From Candidatus Pelagibacter sp. (GTDB taxonomy: Bacteria; Pseudomonadota; Alphaproteobacteria; Pelagibacterales; Pelagibacteraceae), in the NCBI GenBank assembly GCA_028100865.1, contig JAOHJV010000003.1, positions 1 through 47,148 of the forward strand: a DNA stretch of 47,148 nt, written 5' to 3'. The position numbers and the translations under genes are program-made. Positions 16,371 to 24,470 of the stretch are shown in pieces (position 1 is the first letter of the stretch; the number at the start of each line of letters is the position of its first letter). The notes beneath the pieces were generated by a model. The model saw nothing but the letters and a program-made list of their open reading frames with translations, ran no database searches and was not told the origin of the DNA.

Positions 16371-17332
16371 GAGTTAATCTCACCAATGTTAAATGTAATT
16401 GCATCTTTTTTTTTAAACCCAAATTTCTCAGCATTTTTTTTAAATCGAATAGGAGGTTCCATTATAGGTTCAAGTGATAAAACAAAAGTTCCCCAGTGCA
16501 TTCCCAATACTTTTTTGCTTTTTAAATCTTGTGCAACATTAAGGGCTTCCTCAGGAGTTGTGTGATAAATAGATTTATCAAACATTGGTCTAAAATCATA
16601 AGCACCAATATTAATCATCGTAATATCAATTGGACCATATTTTTCACCAATTTCTTTATAAATATTTCCATAACCTGTGTCACATGCAAATAAAATTTTT
16701 ATATCCTTATATTGAATTAAAAAATTACCCCATAAAGTTTTGTTGGTATCAGTTAGACTTCTTTTCGACCAATGAACTGCTGGTAAGAAAGTTATTTTTA
16801 AATGATCGTTGATTTTAATTTCTTCATACCAATCCATTTCATTTACATCATTGTAATTTTTAAAATATTTTCCTAGTTTTAGAGGAACCAAAACTTTAGC
16901 ATCTTTAAAAGGAAAATTCCGAATTGTAGACATATCTTGGTGATCATAATGATTATGAGTTAATAGAAATATATCTGTTTTTGGAATTTCATTTAGTTTT
17001 AAAGCCGGTTCAGTAAATCTTTTTGGTCCAAAAATTAATGGTCCTGCATTTTTTGAAAATACCGGATCAGTTATTATTGTTATACTTCCTAATTTAATTA
17101 GATAAGTGGCATGACCAATCCATGCAATATAATCATCATCTTTAAATTTCTCTAAGTTTTCTTTTAAAATTTTTTTATCGATTACATGATCTTTTGGAAA
17201 AGTAATATCAATTTTCTTTTTTTCTTTAATAAATGTTCTGTAGGAAAATTGTACATCATTTGCTCTAACTGGAGATCCTTCAGGATTCCTAAAGGTCCCA
17301 TCTGGAAGATGGTGGTAAGGTTTTTTTTCCAT
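16346..17332 (-). CDS. MBL-fold metallo-hydrolase, NAPE-PLD / RomA-like
   Basis: 328-residue metallo-beta-lactamase-fold hydrolase. The N-terminal HHLPDGTFRNPEG (7-19) is typical of the RomA / N-acylphosphatidylethanolamine phospholipase D branch (COG2220). The metal motif THNHYDHQD gives His126, His128, Asp130 and His131; later ligands include the HWSKR and GMHWGTF His residues. No signal peptide. The substrate is likely a phosphodiester or lipid-type molecule, but this cannot be settled from the sequence. Its stop codon lies inside the terminator hairpin shared with the convergent hydrolase. Confidence 0.85.
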   Translation of the reverse strand: MEKKPYHHLPDGTFRNPEGSPVRANDVQFSYRTFIKEKKKIDITFPKDHVIDKKILKENLEKFKDDDYIAWIGHATYLIKLGSITIITDPVFSKNAGPLIFGPKRFTEPALKLNEIPKTDIFLLTHNHYDHQDMSTIRNFPFKDAKVLVPLKLGKYFKNYNDVNEMDWYEEIKINDHLKITFLPAVHWSKRSLTDTNKTLWGNFLIQYKDIKILFACDTGYGNIYKEIGEKYGPIDITMINIGAYDFRPMFDKSIYHTTPEEALNVAQDLKSKKVLGMHWGTFVLSLEPIMEPPIRFKKNAEKFGFKKKDAITFNIGEINSLKSILKD

Positions 17333-17340
17333 ATTTATAA

Positions 17341-18405
17341 TTAATTACTTTTTTCCATTAACCATAATTTATCTCCTGCTAGAAAATAAATTTTTCCGTT
17401 GTTTGGATGTACTTGAATATCTCTAATTCTTCCTATTTTATTTTTAAAAATAACTTCTTCACTTATATTAGATATATTATTAAAAATTATTTTTCTTAAG
17501 GATTTATCTTTAAGTGAGGTTATTAAAGCATGACCATTCCACTCTTTAAACTCTTTTCCTTTATAAATAGTTATTGCACTAGTAGCAATTGAAGGCACCC
17601 AGTATTGAATAGCTTTAGTAAAGCCAGGTTTCCATTTTGGTCCAATTTTAGTACCTGAATAGTTCTTTCCACCCCATCCTAATATCTTCCAACCATAGTT
17701 TTCACCCTTTTTTGCTTCACCAAACCAGTCACCACCTCTTGCTCCATGGTTACTTAAATAAATTTTTTCATCATAAGGAGATAGTGCTAATCCCTGTGGG
17801 TTTCTAACACCTATTTGATAAATTTCTGGCAACCAATCTGATTTACCCTCAAACTTTGGATTATCTTTTGGAATACTACCGTCAGTATGAATTCTTATAA
17901 TGCTACCAGGGTGTTTTGTAGGATCTTGTGCAATCATCCCCATTCCTCTTTCACCAACCGAAGCATAAAGATATTCACCTTTTATCGCTAATCTAGAGCC
18001 AAAATGATAGCCCGAGTCTATAGGAGGATTTGCTTGAAATATATTATTAAAGTTTAATTCTTTTTTACTTAAGAATGCACTAGCAATTGTAGTGCTTGTT
18101 TTTCCATTACCTCTATCTTCAGAATATGAAACCCAAAGATAATTGTTTTGGTAAATAATATCTAATAATCCACCTTGTCCAACATTTAAAAAATTTAAGT
18201 TATGTTTAACTTCAAAAGTATTTTTTGAATTAATATTAACTATTTTAATTTTTCCATCTTTTTCAGTTACAATTATTTCATCATTACTAATAAATGCAGA
18301 ACCCCAAGGTTCATCTAATTTTGTAATTTCGGTTAAAGAATAATCATCAGAATAGCTTACTGAAGAAAAAAAAAGAAAAAAAATTAATAAAAAATATTTT
18401 CTCAA
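17341..18405 (-). CDS. PQQ-dependent aldose sugar dehydrogenase (YliI-like), secreted
   Basis: Soluble beta-propeller quinoprotein of the glucose/sorbosone dehydrogenase family. Family motifs are HFGSRLAI, RNPQGLALSP, and the NHGARGGDWFGE / NYGW stretch. I place the start at the TTG at 18405, giving 354 residues that begin with a classical signal peptide (basic RKY, then LLIFFLFFSS, cleavage after SVSYS). An ATG at 18432 or 18441 would lengthen the N-terminus and run inside the upstream SDR gene; the reading frame is open to both. The protein would act in the periplasm and pass electrons to the respiratory chain. The genome must make or import PQQ; no pqq genes are in the window. Confidence 0.85.
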   Translation of the reverse strand: MRKYFLLIFFLFFSSVSYSDDYSLTEITKLDEPWGSAFISNDEIIVTEKDGKIKIVNINSKNTFEVKHNLNFLNVGQGGLLDIIYQNNYLWVSYSEDRGNGKTSTTIASAFLSKKELNFNNIFQANPPIDSGYHFGSRLAIKGEYLYASVGERGMGMIAQDPTKHPGSIIRIHTDGSIPKDNPKFEGKSDWLPEIYQIGVRNPQGLALSPYDEKIYLSNHGARGGDWFGEAKKGENYGWKILGWGGKNYSGTKIGPKWKPGFTKAIQYWVPSIATSAITIYKGKEFKEWNGHALITSLKDKSLRKIIFNNISNISEEVIFKNKIGRIRDIQVHPNNGKIYFLAGDKLWLMEKSN

Positions 18406-18406
18406 C

Positions 18407-19117
18407 CTAAGATAGTTTTGATCTACCACCATCAACTGCAATAATTTGACCTGTTACCCATGAACTGTCTTCAGAAATCAAAAATTTTGCAAGAGAAGCT
18501 GAGTCCTTTCCTTCACCCAATCTTTTTAGTGGATGAGCTTTTGCAATACCCTCTGCTATTGTAGTATTTTTAAGCATTGGTTCAGCAATTTTTGATTTTG
18601 TTAAACTTGGAGCAATACAATTCACTCTTATGTTTGGGGCAAATTCTGCTGCTAACGATACCGTTAATCCTTCAACGGCAGCTTTAGCTGATGCAATAAT
18701 TGCATGGTTTGTAAACCCTCTTTGAGCTGCTACTGTTGAAAATAAAACAATAGAGCCCTTGTTTTTTTTTAAACTTTCTTGATATCCTTTAATAACCTCT
18801 ACTGCTGAATAAAGATTTAATTTCATACATTTATTAAAATCTTGTTCCGTAACCATTCTTAATGGCTTTAAATCAATTGAACCCACGCAGTATGCAATTC
18901 CTTTTATCTCAGAAACATCTGCTTTAACTTTTTCAATAAAACCTTCTTCTAAAACATCAGCAACTGTGAATGTGCAACCTAATTTTTCTGCAATAGAACT
19001 TACTTCACTTTCATTTCTTGCAATTAAGTGAATATCATTTCCAGAATTTTTTAATTGTTCAGCTAGACTTGAACCAATAGAACCTGTCGCACCAAAGATT
19101 AGATATTTTTCTGACAT
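18407..19117 (-). CDS. short-chain dehydrogenase/reductase lacking the catalytic Tyr
   Basis: 236-residue Rossmann-fold protein. The nucleotide loop GATGSIG is at 9-15, Asn101 and Ser127 of the catalytic set are present, and Lys145 is in place, but the position of the usual YxxxK Tyr is Ile141 (HAIIASAKAAVEG). The C-terminal VTGQIIAVDGG is normal. The divergent gene is a photolyase/cryptochrome; similar SDRs accompany photolyase genes in other marine and phototrophic proteobacteria, which suggests a role in a light or oxidative-stress response. Activity as a standard oxidoreductase is doubtful. Confidence 0.85.
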   Translation of the reverse strand: MSEKYLIFGATGSIGSSLAEQLKNSGNDIHLIARNESEVSSIAEKLGCTFTVADVLEEGFIEKVKADVSEIKGIAYCVGSIDLKPLRMVTEQDFNKCMKLNLYSAVEVIKGYQESLKKNKGSIVLFSTVAAQRGFTNHAIIASAKAAVEGLTVSLAAEFAPNIRVNCIAPSLTKSKIAEPMLKNTTIAEGIAKAHPLKRLGEGKDSASLAKFLISEDSSWVTGQIIAVDGGRSKLS

Positions 19118-19144
19118 AAATTTTATTATTAGTTATATTTAACT

Positions 19145-20635
19145 ATGAAATTATTTTTTATACTTGGCAATCAGTTATTTCCATTAAAATACTTAGACCG
19201 CTTCAAAAAGGATCATGTGTTTTTTATGGCTGAAGATAATGGATTATGCACTTATGAAAAACATCATAAGCAAAAAATACTGCTATTCTTATCTTCTATG
19301 CGATCATATGCGGATAGTCTCAATAAGAATAGGTTTAAATTAGATTACTTAAAAATAGAAGATAAAGATTTTAAAGATGATTATTTAAAGAAATTAAAAA
19401 AAATAATTAGTCAAAAAAAAATAACTGAAATTACAAGCTTTGAGATTGAAGATAAATTTTTTGAAAAGAAAATTTCACAATTCCTAAAAAAAGAAAAAGT
19501 TAAATGGAATATGGTTCAAACACCCATGTTTTTAAATTCTAGAGATGAATTTAAAAATTATTTGGGAAAATCCAAAAAACCCTTTATGACGACATTCTAC
19601 AAAGAAGTTAGGAGGAAATCTGGAATTCTAATGGGCGCTGATGGAAATCCTATTGGAGGTAAATGGAGTTTTGATGAAGATAATAGAAATAAATTACCTA
19701 AAGATATTTCAATACCAAAATTTCCAAAAATTAATGAAACTAGTCATACTAAAAAGCTAAAACCAATTATTGAAAAATTATTTAAAAATCATCCAGGAAG
19801 CACAAATAACTTTTGGCTTGCAACAGAATATGAAGACGTTGTTAAACTTTTAAACTTTTTTATAAAAGAAAAATCTAATTTATTTGGTGATTACGAAGAT
19901 GCTGTTAATCAAAATGATAATATTTTATTTCACAGTGCTTTAAGTCCTTATATTAACTTAGGTTTAATAACCCCTGAATTTATTATTCAAAAAATTTTAG
20001 ATTTTCATAAAAAAAACAAAATAAGAATGAATTCACTTGAAGGTTATATTCGTCAGGTAATTGGGTGGCGAGAATTTATGAGGGGTATCTATCAAGGATA
20101 TTCAGAAAAAATGGAAGCTGGAAATTTTTTTAAACAAAATAGAAAAATGAAAAATTCTTGGTATGAAGGAACCACAGGATTGCCACCTTTAGATCATGCA
20201 ATTAAAAACGCAGTCAATCACGGATGGTCTCATCATATTGAAAGATTAATGATTTTATCTAACATCATGAACCTTTGTGAAATTAAGCCCACAATAGTTT
20301 ATAAATGGTTTATGGAAATGTTTGTAGATTCATCTGACTGGGTAATGGTTCCAAATGTATATGGGATGGGTTTATTCAGCGATGGTGGAATTTTTGCAAC
20401 CAAACCTTATATCTGTGGATCTGCTTATTTTATGAAAATGATGGATTTTAAAAAAGGGGATTGGTGTAATACGATGGATGGATTGTATTGGAGGTTCATT
20501 GATCGAAATAGAAAATTTTTTTTAACAAATCCAAGATTATCAATGATGGTTCGTATCTTTGATAAAATGAAAGATGAAAGAAAAAAAATGATTTTATCTG
20601 AAGCAGATAAATTTATTAAACAAAATACAATTTAG
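19145..20635 (+). CDS. cryptochrome/photolyase family protein (FeS-BCP / PhrB-like)
   Basis: 496-residue member of the deoxyribodipyrimidine photolyase-related group (COG3046), which includes bacterial (6-4) photolyases with an iron-sulfur cluster. The N-terminal alpha/beta domain (1-130) begins with FFILGNQLFP; the FAD domain follows, with YIRQVIGWREFMRG at 301-314 and NHGWSHHIERLMILSN at 358-373, typical of this group. Of the four Cys that bind the 4Fe-4S cluster in PhrB, only Cys378 and Cys441 have plausible counterparts; the CxxC pair region reads DFKKGDW, while an unusual Cys424 occurs in KPYICGS. A DUF2256 gene overlaps the stop (TAGTG). Confidence 0.9.
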   Translation: MKLFFILGNQLFPLKYLDRFKKDHVFFMAEDNGLCTYEKHHKQKILLFLSSMRSYADSLNKNRFKLDYLKIEDKDFKDDYLKKLKKIISQKKITEITSFEIEDKFFEKKISQFLKKEKVKWNMVQTPMFLNSRDEFKNYLGKSKKPFMTTFYKEVRRKSGILMGADGNPIGGKWSFDEDNRNKLPKDISIPKFPKINETSHTKKLKPIIEKLFKNHPGSTNNFWLATEYEDVVKLLNFFIKEKSNLFGDYEDAVNQNDNILFHSALSPYINLGLITPEFIIQKILDFHKKNKIRMNSLEGYIRQVIGWREFMRGIYQGYSEKMEAGNFFKQNRKMKNSWYEGTTGLPPLDHAIKNAVNHGWSHHIERLMILSNIMNLCEIKPTIVYKWFMEMFVDSSDWVMVPNVYGMGLFSDGGIFATKPYICGSAYFMKMMDFKKGDWCNTMDGLYWRFIDRNRKFFLTNPRLSMMVRIFDKMKDERKKMILSEADKFIKQNTI

Positions 20636-20757
20636 TGAAAAAAGAAAATCTACCTTCAAAAATTTGTCCAGTTTGTAAAAGACCCTTTGTTTGGCGTAAG
20701 AAGTGGAAATTAAATTGGGATAAAGTAAAGTATTGTTCTAAGAAGTGTTCTAAGTGA
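20635..20757 (+). CDS. DUF2256 zinc-ribbon-like small protein
   Basis: 40-residue protein starting at a GTG whose G is the last base of the photolyase stop codon (TAGTG). Motifs are ICPVCKRPF (Cys11, Cys14), then WRKKW, then KYCSKKC (Cys34, Cys38), a four-Cys metal-binding knuckle typical of DUF2256. Such proteins are commonly encoded next to cryptochrome/photolyase genes; the role is unknown, perhaps nucleic-acid binding or assistance to the photolyase. Its stop overlaps the GTG start of the next gene (GTGA), which makes a tightly coupled trio. Confidence 0.85.
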   Translation: MKKENLPSKICPVCKRPFVWRKKWKLNWDKVKYCSKKCSK

Positions 20758-21170
20758 TTTATTTATCTCTATTTGCTATATCTTTTTTAGCAGCAACAAT
20801 TTTACCATTTTCTTCTGAACTCACATTAGCAGGGTTAATTGCAACATCAGATTATGACAATTTATTATTGTTAATTGCTGCAAGTTTTGGAAATGTTTTA
20901 GGGTCTGTTCTAAATTGGGCCCTAGGATCTTATTCTAGAAACCTTACTACAAAAAAGTGGTTTCCATTTAAAGAAACACAAATAGAAAGATCATCAAAAT
21001 GGTTTAGAAAGTTTGGTAAATGGTCATTATTATTTGCCTGGGTTCCTGTTTTAGGTGATCCACTAACTTTAGTTGCAGGCATATTGAGAGTAAAATTTAT
21101 TGATTTTATTATTTTAGTGGCAATTGGAAAAGTAAGCAGATACCTTATCGTCTTCTATTTGATTGGTTAA
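20754..21170 (+). CDS. YqaA family membrane protein (DedA-like)
   Basis: 138-residue protein with four hydrophobic segments. The ELTLAG motif near residue 22, GNVLGSVLNWALG at 48-60 and the FAWVPVLGDPLTLVAG stretch near 97-112 identify the YqaA branch of the SNARE-associated/DedA (VTT) superfamily, whose better-known relatives move or scramble lipids. The start is GTG overlapping the DUF2256 stop; there is no alternative ATG before the first helix. Confidence 0.88.
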   Translation: MIYLSLFAISFLAATILPFSSELTLAGLIATSDYDNLLLLIAASFGNVLGSVLNWALGSYSRNLTTKKWFPFKETQIERSSKWFRKFGKWSLLFAWVPVLGDPLTLVAGILRVKFIDFIILVAIGKVSRYLIVFYLIG

Positions 21171-21173
21171 GCT

Positions 21174-21893
21174 ATGAATATATTAGTTTTACAACATATA
21201 AAAATTGAAGATCCAGGTTACATCAAGGATTTAATGTTGGCTGATGGAGTTAAGTTAACCACCATTGAGCTTGATGAGGGTGAAAAAATTCCAAGTGATT
21301 TAAGTAAATTTGATGCTATGTTTTGTATGGGTGGTCCAATGGATACCTACATGGAAAAAGAATATCCTTGGTTAATTGAAGAAAAAAAAGCAATTAAAGA
21401 ATTTGTTATCAACTTAAAAAAACCTTATTTAGGATTTTGTCTTGGTTGCCAGTTGTTAGGCGAAGTAGTGGGTGGTAAAGTGGTTAAATCAAATCCAGCA
21501 GAAATTGGTATTATGGACATCAATTTTACGAAAGAGAAAAATGAAGATAAATTATTTTCTAAATTTCCAAATCAGATTAAAAGTTTACAGTGGCATTCTT
21601 ATGAGGTGCAAGGGATAGATAATAATAAAGATGTTACTTTATTAGCCTCATCACCTGTAACTAAATATCAAATTTTTAAATATCAAAATCATGCTTATGG
21701 AATCCAATTTCATATTGAAATTAAAGATACCACAGTTAATGAATGGGGATGTGTACCAGAGTATAAAAAAGCTCTTGAAGATCAATTAGGAGATGGTGCT
21801 TTAGAAAAATTTGATAATACTGCAAAAGATAATATGTCTGATATGAATAACTATTCTAAAATTTTATATGAGAACTTTAAAAAAATATTATGA
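21174..21893 (+). CDS. class I glutamine amidotransferase-like protein
   Basis: 239-residue stand-alone GATase1 domain resembling the GMP-synthase glutaminase half. The nucleophile Cys89 sits in GFCLGCQ, preceded by the oxyanion-type CMGGPMD at 51-57, and the catalytic His180 and Glu182 occur in QFHIE. No synthetase domain is attached, so the partner or substrate is unknown; relatives include gamma-glutamyl hydrolases of polyamine breakdown and amidases of defence-like pathways. Three bases follow the yqaA stop. Confidence 0.85.
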   Translation: MNILVLQHIKIEDPGYIKDLMLADGVKLTTIELDEGEKIPSDLSKFDAMFCMGGPMDTYMEKEYPWLIEEKKAIKEFVINLKKPYLGFCLGCQLLGEVVGGKVVKSNPAEIGIMDINFTKEKNEDKLFSKFPNQIKSLQWHSYEVQGIDNNKDVTLLASSPVTKYQIFKYQNHAYGIQFHIEIKDTTVNEWGCVPEYKKALEDQLGDGALEKFDNTAKDNMSDMNNYSKILYENFKKIL

Positions 21894-22081
21894 TCTGTAT
21901 CAAAGCTGAAATACCTATTGAATTAAGTAATATAGATGATGAATTAAAAGCTATTTATCACAGCAAAGATACAGTTTGTTTTTATATTTTTAAATCAAGA
22001 GATTTACGAAATGAATTTGTAGAAAAAACAAAAGGTATGAATAAAGATGAACGTGAAATAATCTACAGTTTATATGAATAA
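21890..22081 (+). CDS. small hypothetical protein
   Basis: 63 residues, soluble and charged, starting at an ATG that overlaps the previous stop (ATGA) and ending 8 bases inside the next gene. No family is recognised. The tight overlaps on both sides support a real gene in the photolyase-led operon. Confidence 0.65.
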   Translation: MICIKAEIPIELSNIDDELKAIYHSKDTVCFYIFKSRDLRNEFVEKTKGMNKDEREIIYSLYE

Positions 22082-22295
22082 TAAATTTTTTGAATGGGCT
22101 GGAGTTGTTACAGCAATTTTATACTCGTTGTTTGTTGCATTAAATATTGGAATAGAATTTTTTGGCTTCTGCTTATTACTTTTATCTGCGATTTTAATTG
22201 GAATTTGGGCTTATAGAGGAGGCCATAAAGGAATACTTTTGTTGCAATTTTTTTATGCAATAGCTGGTATAATTGGAATGATACGTTGGTTTTAA
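22074..22295 (+). CDS. small membrane protein, half-PnuC-like
   Basis: 73 residues with three hydrophobic helices. The pattern EWAGVVTAILYSLFVALNIG (7-26) and the C-terminal LLLQFFYAIAGIIGMIRW recall one repeat of the PnuC-type vitamin transporters; similar short proteins occur widely in alphaproteobacteria without known function. It overlaps the preceding gene by 8 bases. Confidence 0.65.
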   Translation: MNNKFFEWAGVVTAILYSLFVALNIGIEFFGFCLLLLSAILIGIWAYRGGHKGILLLQFFYAIAGIIGMIRWF

Positions 22296-22335
22296 TTTAA
22301 ATTGTAAAATCTATTTAAAGAGATAGGTAAACCTG

Positions 22336-22944
22336 ATGTCTGAAATATTTATTCAAACTTTCTTTTTGTATTTTATAGTAATTGATCCTTTAGGAAATAC
22401 TCCATTATTTTTAAGTATAACTCAACACATGGAGGCAAAACAAAAAATTAAAGTAGCATTTAGCGCAACTATAATTGCAACTATTATTTTGTTATTTTTT
22501 GCATTACTTGGAAGTTCATTATTAAGTTATTTAAATATTTCTTATCCAGCATTTACAATTGGTGGAGGAATAATTTTACTAATAATTGCAATAGAGATGT
22601 TATTTGATAAGCGACAACAAAGGAAAGGAGAGGATCTAGATCTTAATTCTGATAATGTTAGTGTTTTTCCTTTAGCAACACCCATCATTGCTGGCCCTGC
22701 AGCTATTACATCGGTAATTGTTTCTGTCTCAGATATTGGAACTAATTTTACAAATCAAACTGTAGGAATGTTGTCTTTAGTGTTTGTTTTATTTTTAACT
22801 TTTGTAATTTTTTTTATAGCTTCAAAATTTTCTAAATTAATAAATAAAAAAATAATTGGTGTTATCTCAAGAGTAGTAGCTATTATTCTAGTTGGATTAA
22901 GTGTTCAATATATTTTAGATGGTATTAAAACTTTCTTAGCTTAA
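22336..22944 (+). CDS. MarC family membrane protein
   Basis: 202 residues with six hydrophobic segments. The MarC hallmarks are DPLGNTPLFLSIT (residues 16-28) and PLATPIIAGPAAITSVIV (near 112-129). The function is unproven; E. coli MarC is not needed for multidrug resistance despite the name. AGGTAAACCTG before the ATG contains a weak ribosome-binding site. It converges with the second photolyase-like gene (4-base overlap). Confidence 0.92.
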   Translation: MSEIFIQTFFLYFIVIDPLGNTPLFLSITQHMEAKQKIKVAFSATIIATIILLFFALLGSSLLSYLNISYPAFTIGGGIILLIIAIEMLFDKRQQRKGEDLDLNSDNVSVFPLATPIIAGPAAITSVIVSVSDIGTNFTNQTVGMLSLVFVLFLTFVIFFIASKFSKLINKKIIGVISRVVAIILVGLSVQYILDGIKTFLA

Positions 22945-24083
22945 TTAAAATTAGCAATAATTTTTGGGATATAATTTTTAAAATTAAAAAAACCTTTATT
23001 GCAATATTGCCAAGAAAATTGATCTAATTTTCTATATAAAAATTTTATATTTTGTAATTGATTATTTTGAATAAAATTCAAATTTTCACTAACGGTTGGA
23101 TAAAGAGCATAAACTTTTTCAGTAATATTCTTTAAATCATTAATGTTAATAGTTTCACAATTAATTGATTTTTCTATTAATCTTGTTTTTTGATCCTCTA
23201 AAAGATTAGCTTTAAATTTCAATACTTTTTCACTTAATTTAATATTTCTATTTGCTTCATTTGAGATTAATAAAATTTTTTTAAATTTATGTTCTTTAAA
23301 ATCAGAAAATTCAAAAGTCATATTATTTTCAAATATTAATAAAATTTTATCTTCTAAAATTTCAAAATTTAAAAAATCTTTTTTACCAATAGAATAAGTT
23401 TTGTCACTGAATATTGGTGGAGTATTTTCATTAAGTTGTATATTTTGAAATCGATTATTAGTAAATTTTTTAATATTCCATTCACTCGCAAGGTAATGTT
23501 TGCCCTGTGTTTGAACACCCGCTACCCATCTCCATCCAAGAGTATTTGAAGCAGCATCACCATCATAAAGATGTTGCATAAAAAATTCAGCACCTAGTTG
23601 CCAAGGTAATTCTAGAGTAAATATCCAGATACTTGCAAACCACATTCTGGTATGATTATGAAGGTAGTTATTTTCTTTTAGTTCCTTTACCCACTGATTA
23701 AAGCATTCAATATTTGTTTTTCCTTCAATCGCATTTAGATAATTTTGGTTTTTTTTAAATTCATTTCTAAGATTATTTAATTCTTTTAGGTAATCTGACC
23801 AAACATTAGGTCTTAATTCTAACCAACCTTTCCAATAAACACGCCACAAAACTTCCTGAATAAATTTTTCATTTTTTGCAAATGAAAATTTTTTAAGGGA
23901 TTTATCAATAACTTCTAATTCATTTATTACTCCGTGAGTTATGTATGGAGATAAACATGAAATATTAGATCTATCATCAGGGCCAAAATCAAAATTTCTT
24001 AATTTAGAATATTCTGAAAGATTATTTTCAACAAAATCATTTAATTTATCAACGGCCTTAGCCCTCGAAGCTTCAAATTCCAT
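22941..24083 (-). CDS. photolyase-like FAD-binding protein with C-terminal alpha/beta domain
   Basis: 380 residues. Residues 1-220 match the FAD-binding domain of DNA photolyases: CLSPYITHGV (43-52), VLWRVYWKGWLE (80-91), HNHTRMWFASIW (near 142-153) and DGDAASNTLGWRWVAG (near 173-188). The antenna-binding alpha/beta domain that normally precedes this domain is absent. Instead about 140 residues follow it with strand-helix alternation, ending in SWQYCNKGFFNFKNYIP. A similar short, apparently rearranged family seems to occur in other alphaproteobacteria. It could be a photolyase, a light sensor or a non-light flavoprotein. Confidence 0.8.
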   Translation of the reverse strand: MEFEASRAKAVDKLNDFVENNLSEYSKLRNFDFGPDDRSNISCLSPYITHGVINELEVIDKSLKKFSFAKNEKFIQEVLWRVYWKGWLELRPNVWSDYLKELNNLRNEFKKNQNYLNAIEGKTNIECFNQWVKELKENNYLHNHTRMWFASIWIFTLELPWQLGAEFFMQHLYDGDAASNTLGWRWVAGVQTQGKHYLASEWNIKKFTNNRFQNIQLNENTPPIFSDKTYSIGKKDFLNFEILEDKILLIFENNMTFEFSDFKEHKFKKILLISNEANRNIKLSEKVLKFKANLLEDQKTRLIEKSINCETININDLKNITEKVYALYPTVSENLNFIQNNQLQNIKFLYRKLDQFSWQYCNKGFFNFKNYIPKIIANFN

Positions 24084-24089
24084 ACTAAA

Positions 24090-24470
24090 TTATTTTGTTT
24101 TTTTTTTCTTTAAACCCAATTTATCACTGTGTCTTAGTCTTAAAATTACAATTGCAGCTGCAATAAGAACTATAGCAATAGCTTCATATACTAATGCAGT
24201 TGGATCCATTTCTTTACCTTGCAAAATTATAAATCGAGCAAGAGCAGTGATAGCGATTAAAAGAGGAAGAGTAATGCTAATTGATTGTTGATCCCAAAAT
24301 ACTCTAACCATTGCAAGAACCTCTAAATATAGAAACATTAAAAGCAAATCAGCTAGTGTTACTGATTGATTTAGAAACATATTTTTAATTTCTATACCAA
24401 CAGCAATCACTGTACTTATTAAAATAATACACATTAAAATTAGTTGTAAATTTTTTGCTATTTTTTCCAT
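24090..24470 (-). CDS. PsiE-like phosphate-starvation-inducible membrane protein
   Basis: 126 residues with four hydrophobic segments arranged as in the PsiE family, including MFLYLEVLAMVRVFWD (48-63) and the SITLPLLIAITALARFIIL stretch near residue 68-86. PsiE is induced by phosphate starvation in E. coli, but its function is unknown; no Pho box was recognised here. The start overlaps the stop of the upstream 152-residue membrane gene by one base (TAATG). Confidence 0.8.
   Translation of the reverse strand: MEKIAKNLQLILMCIILISTVIAVGIEIKNMFLNQSVTLADLLLMFLYLEVLAMVRVFWDQQSISITLPLLIAITALARFIILQGKEMDPTALVYEAIAIVLIAAAIVILRLRHSDKLGLKKKKTK

Noticed and set aside
22935..22962. Inverted repeat at the convergent marC and photolyase-like stops
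   Set aside because: Only three contiguous pairs at the ends with mismatches inside.
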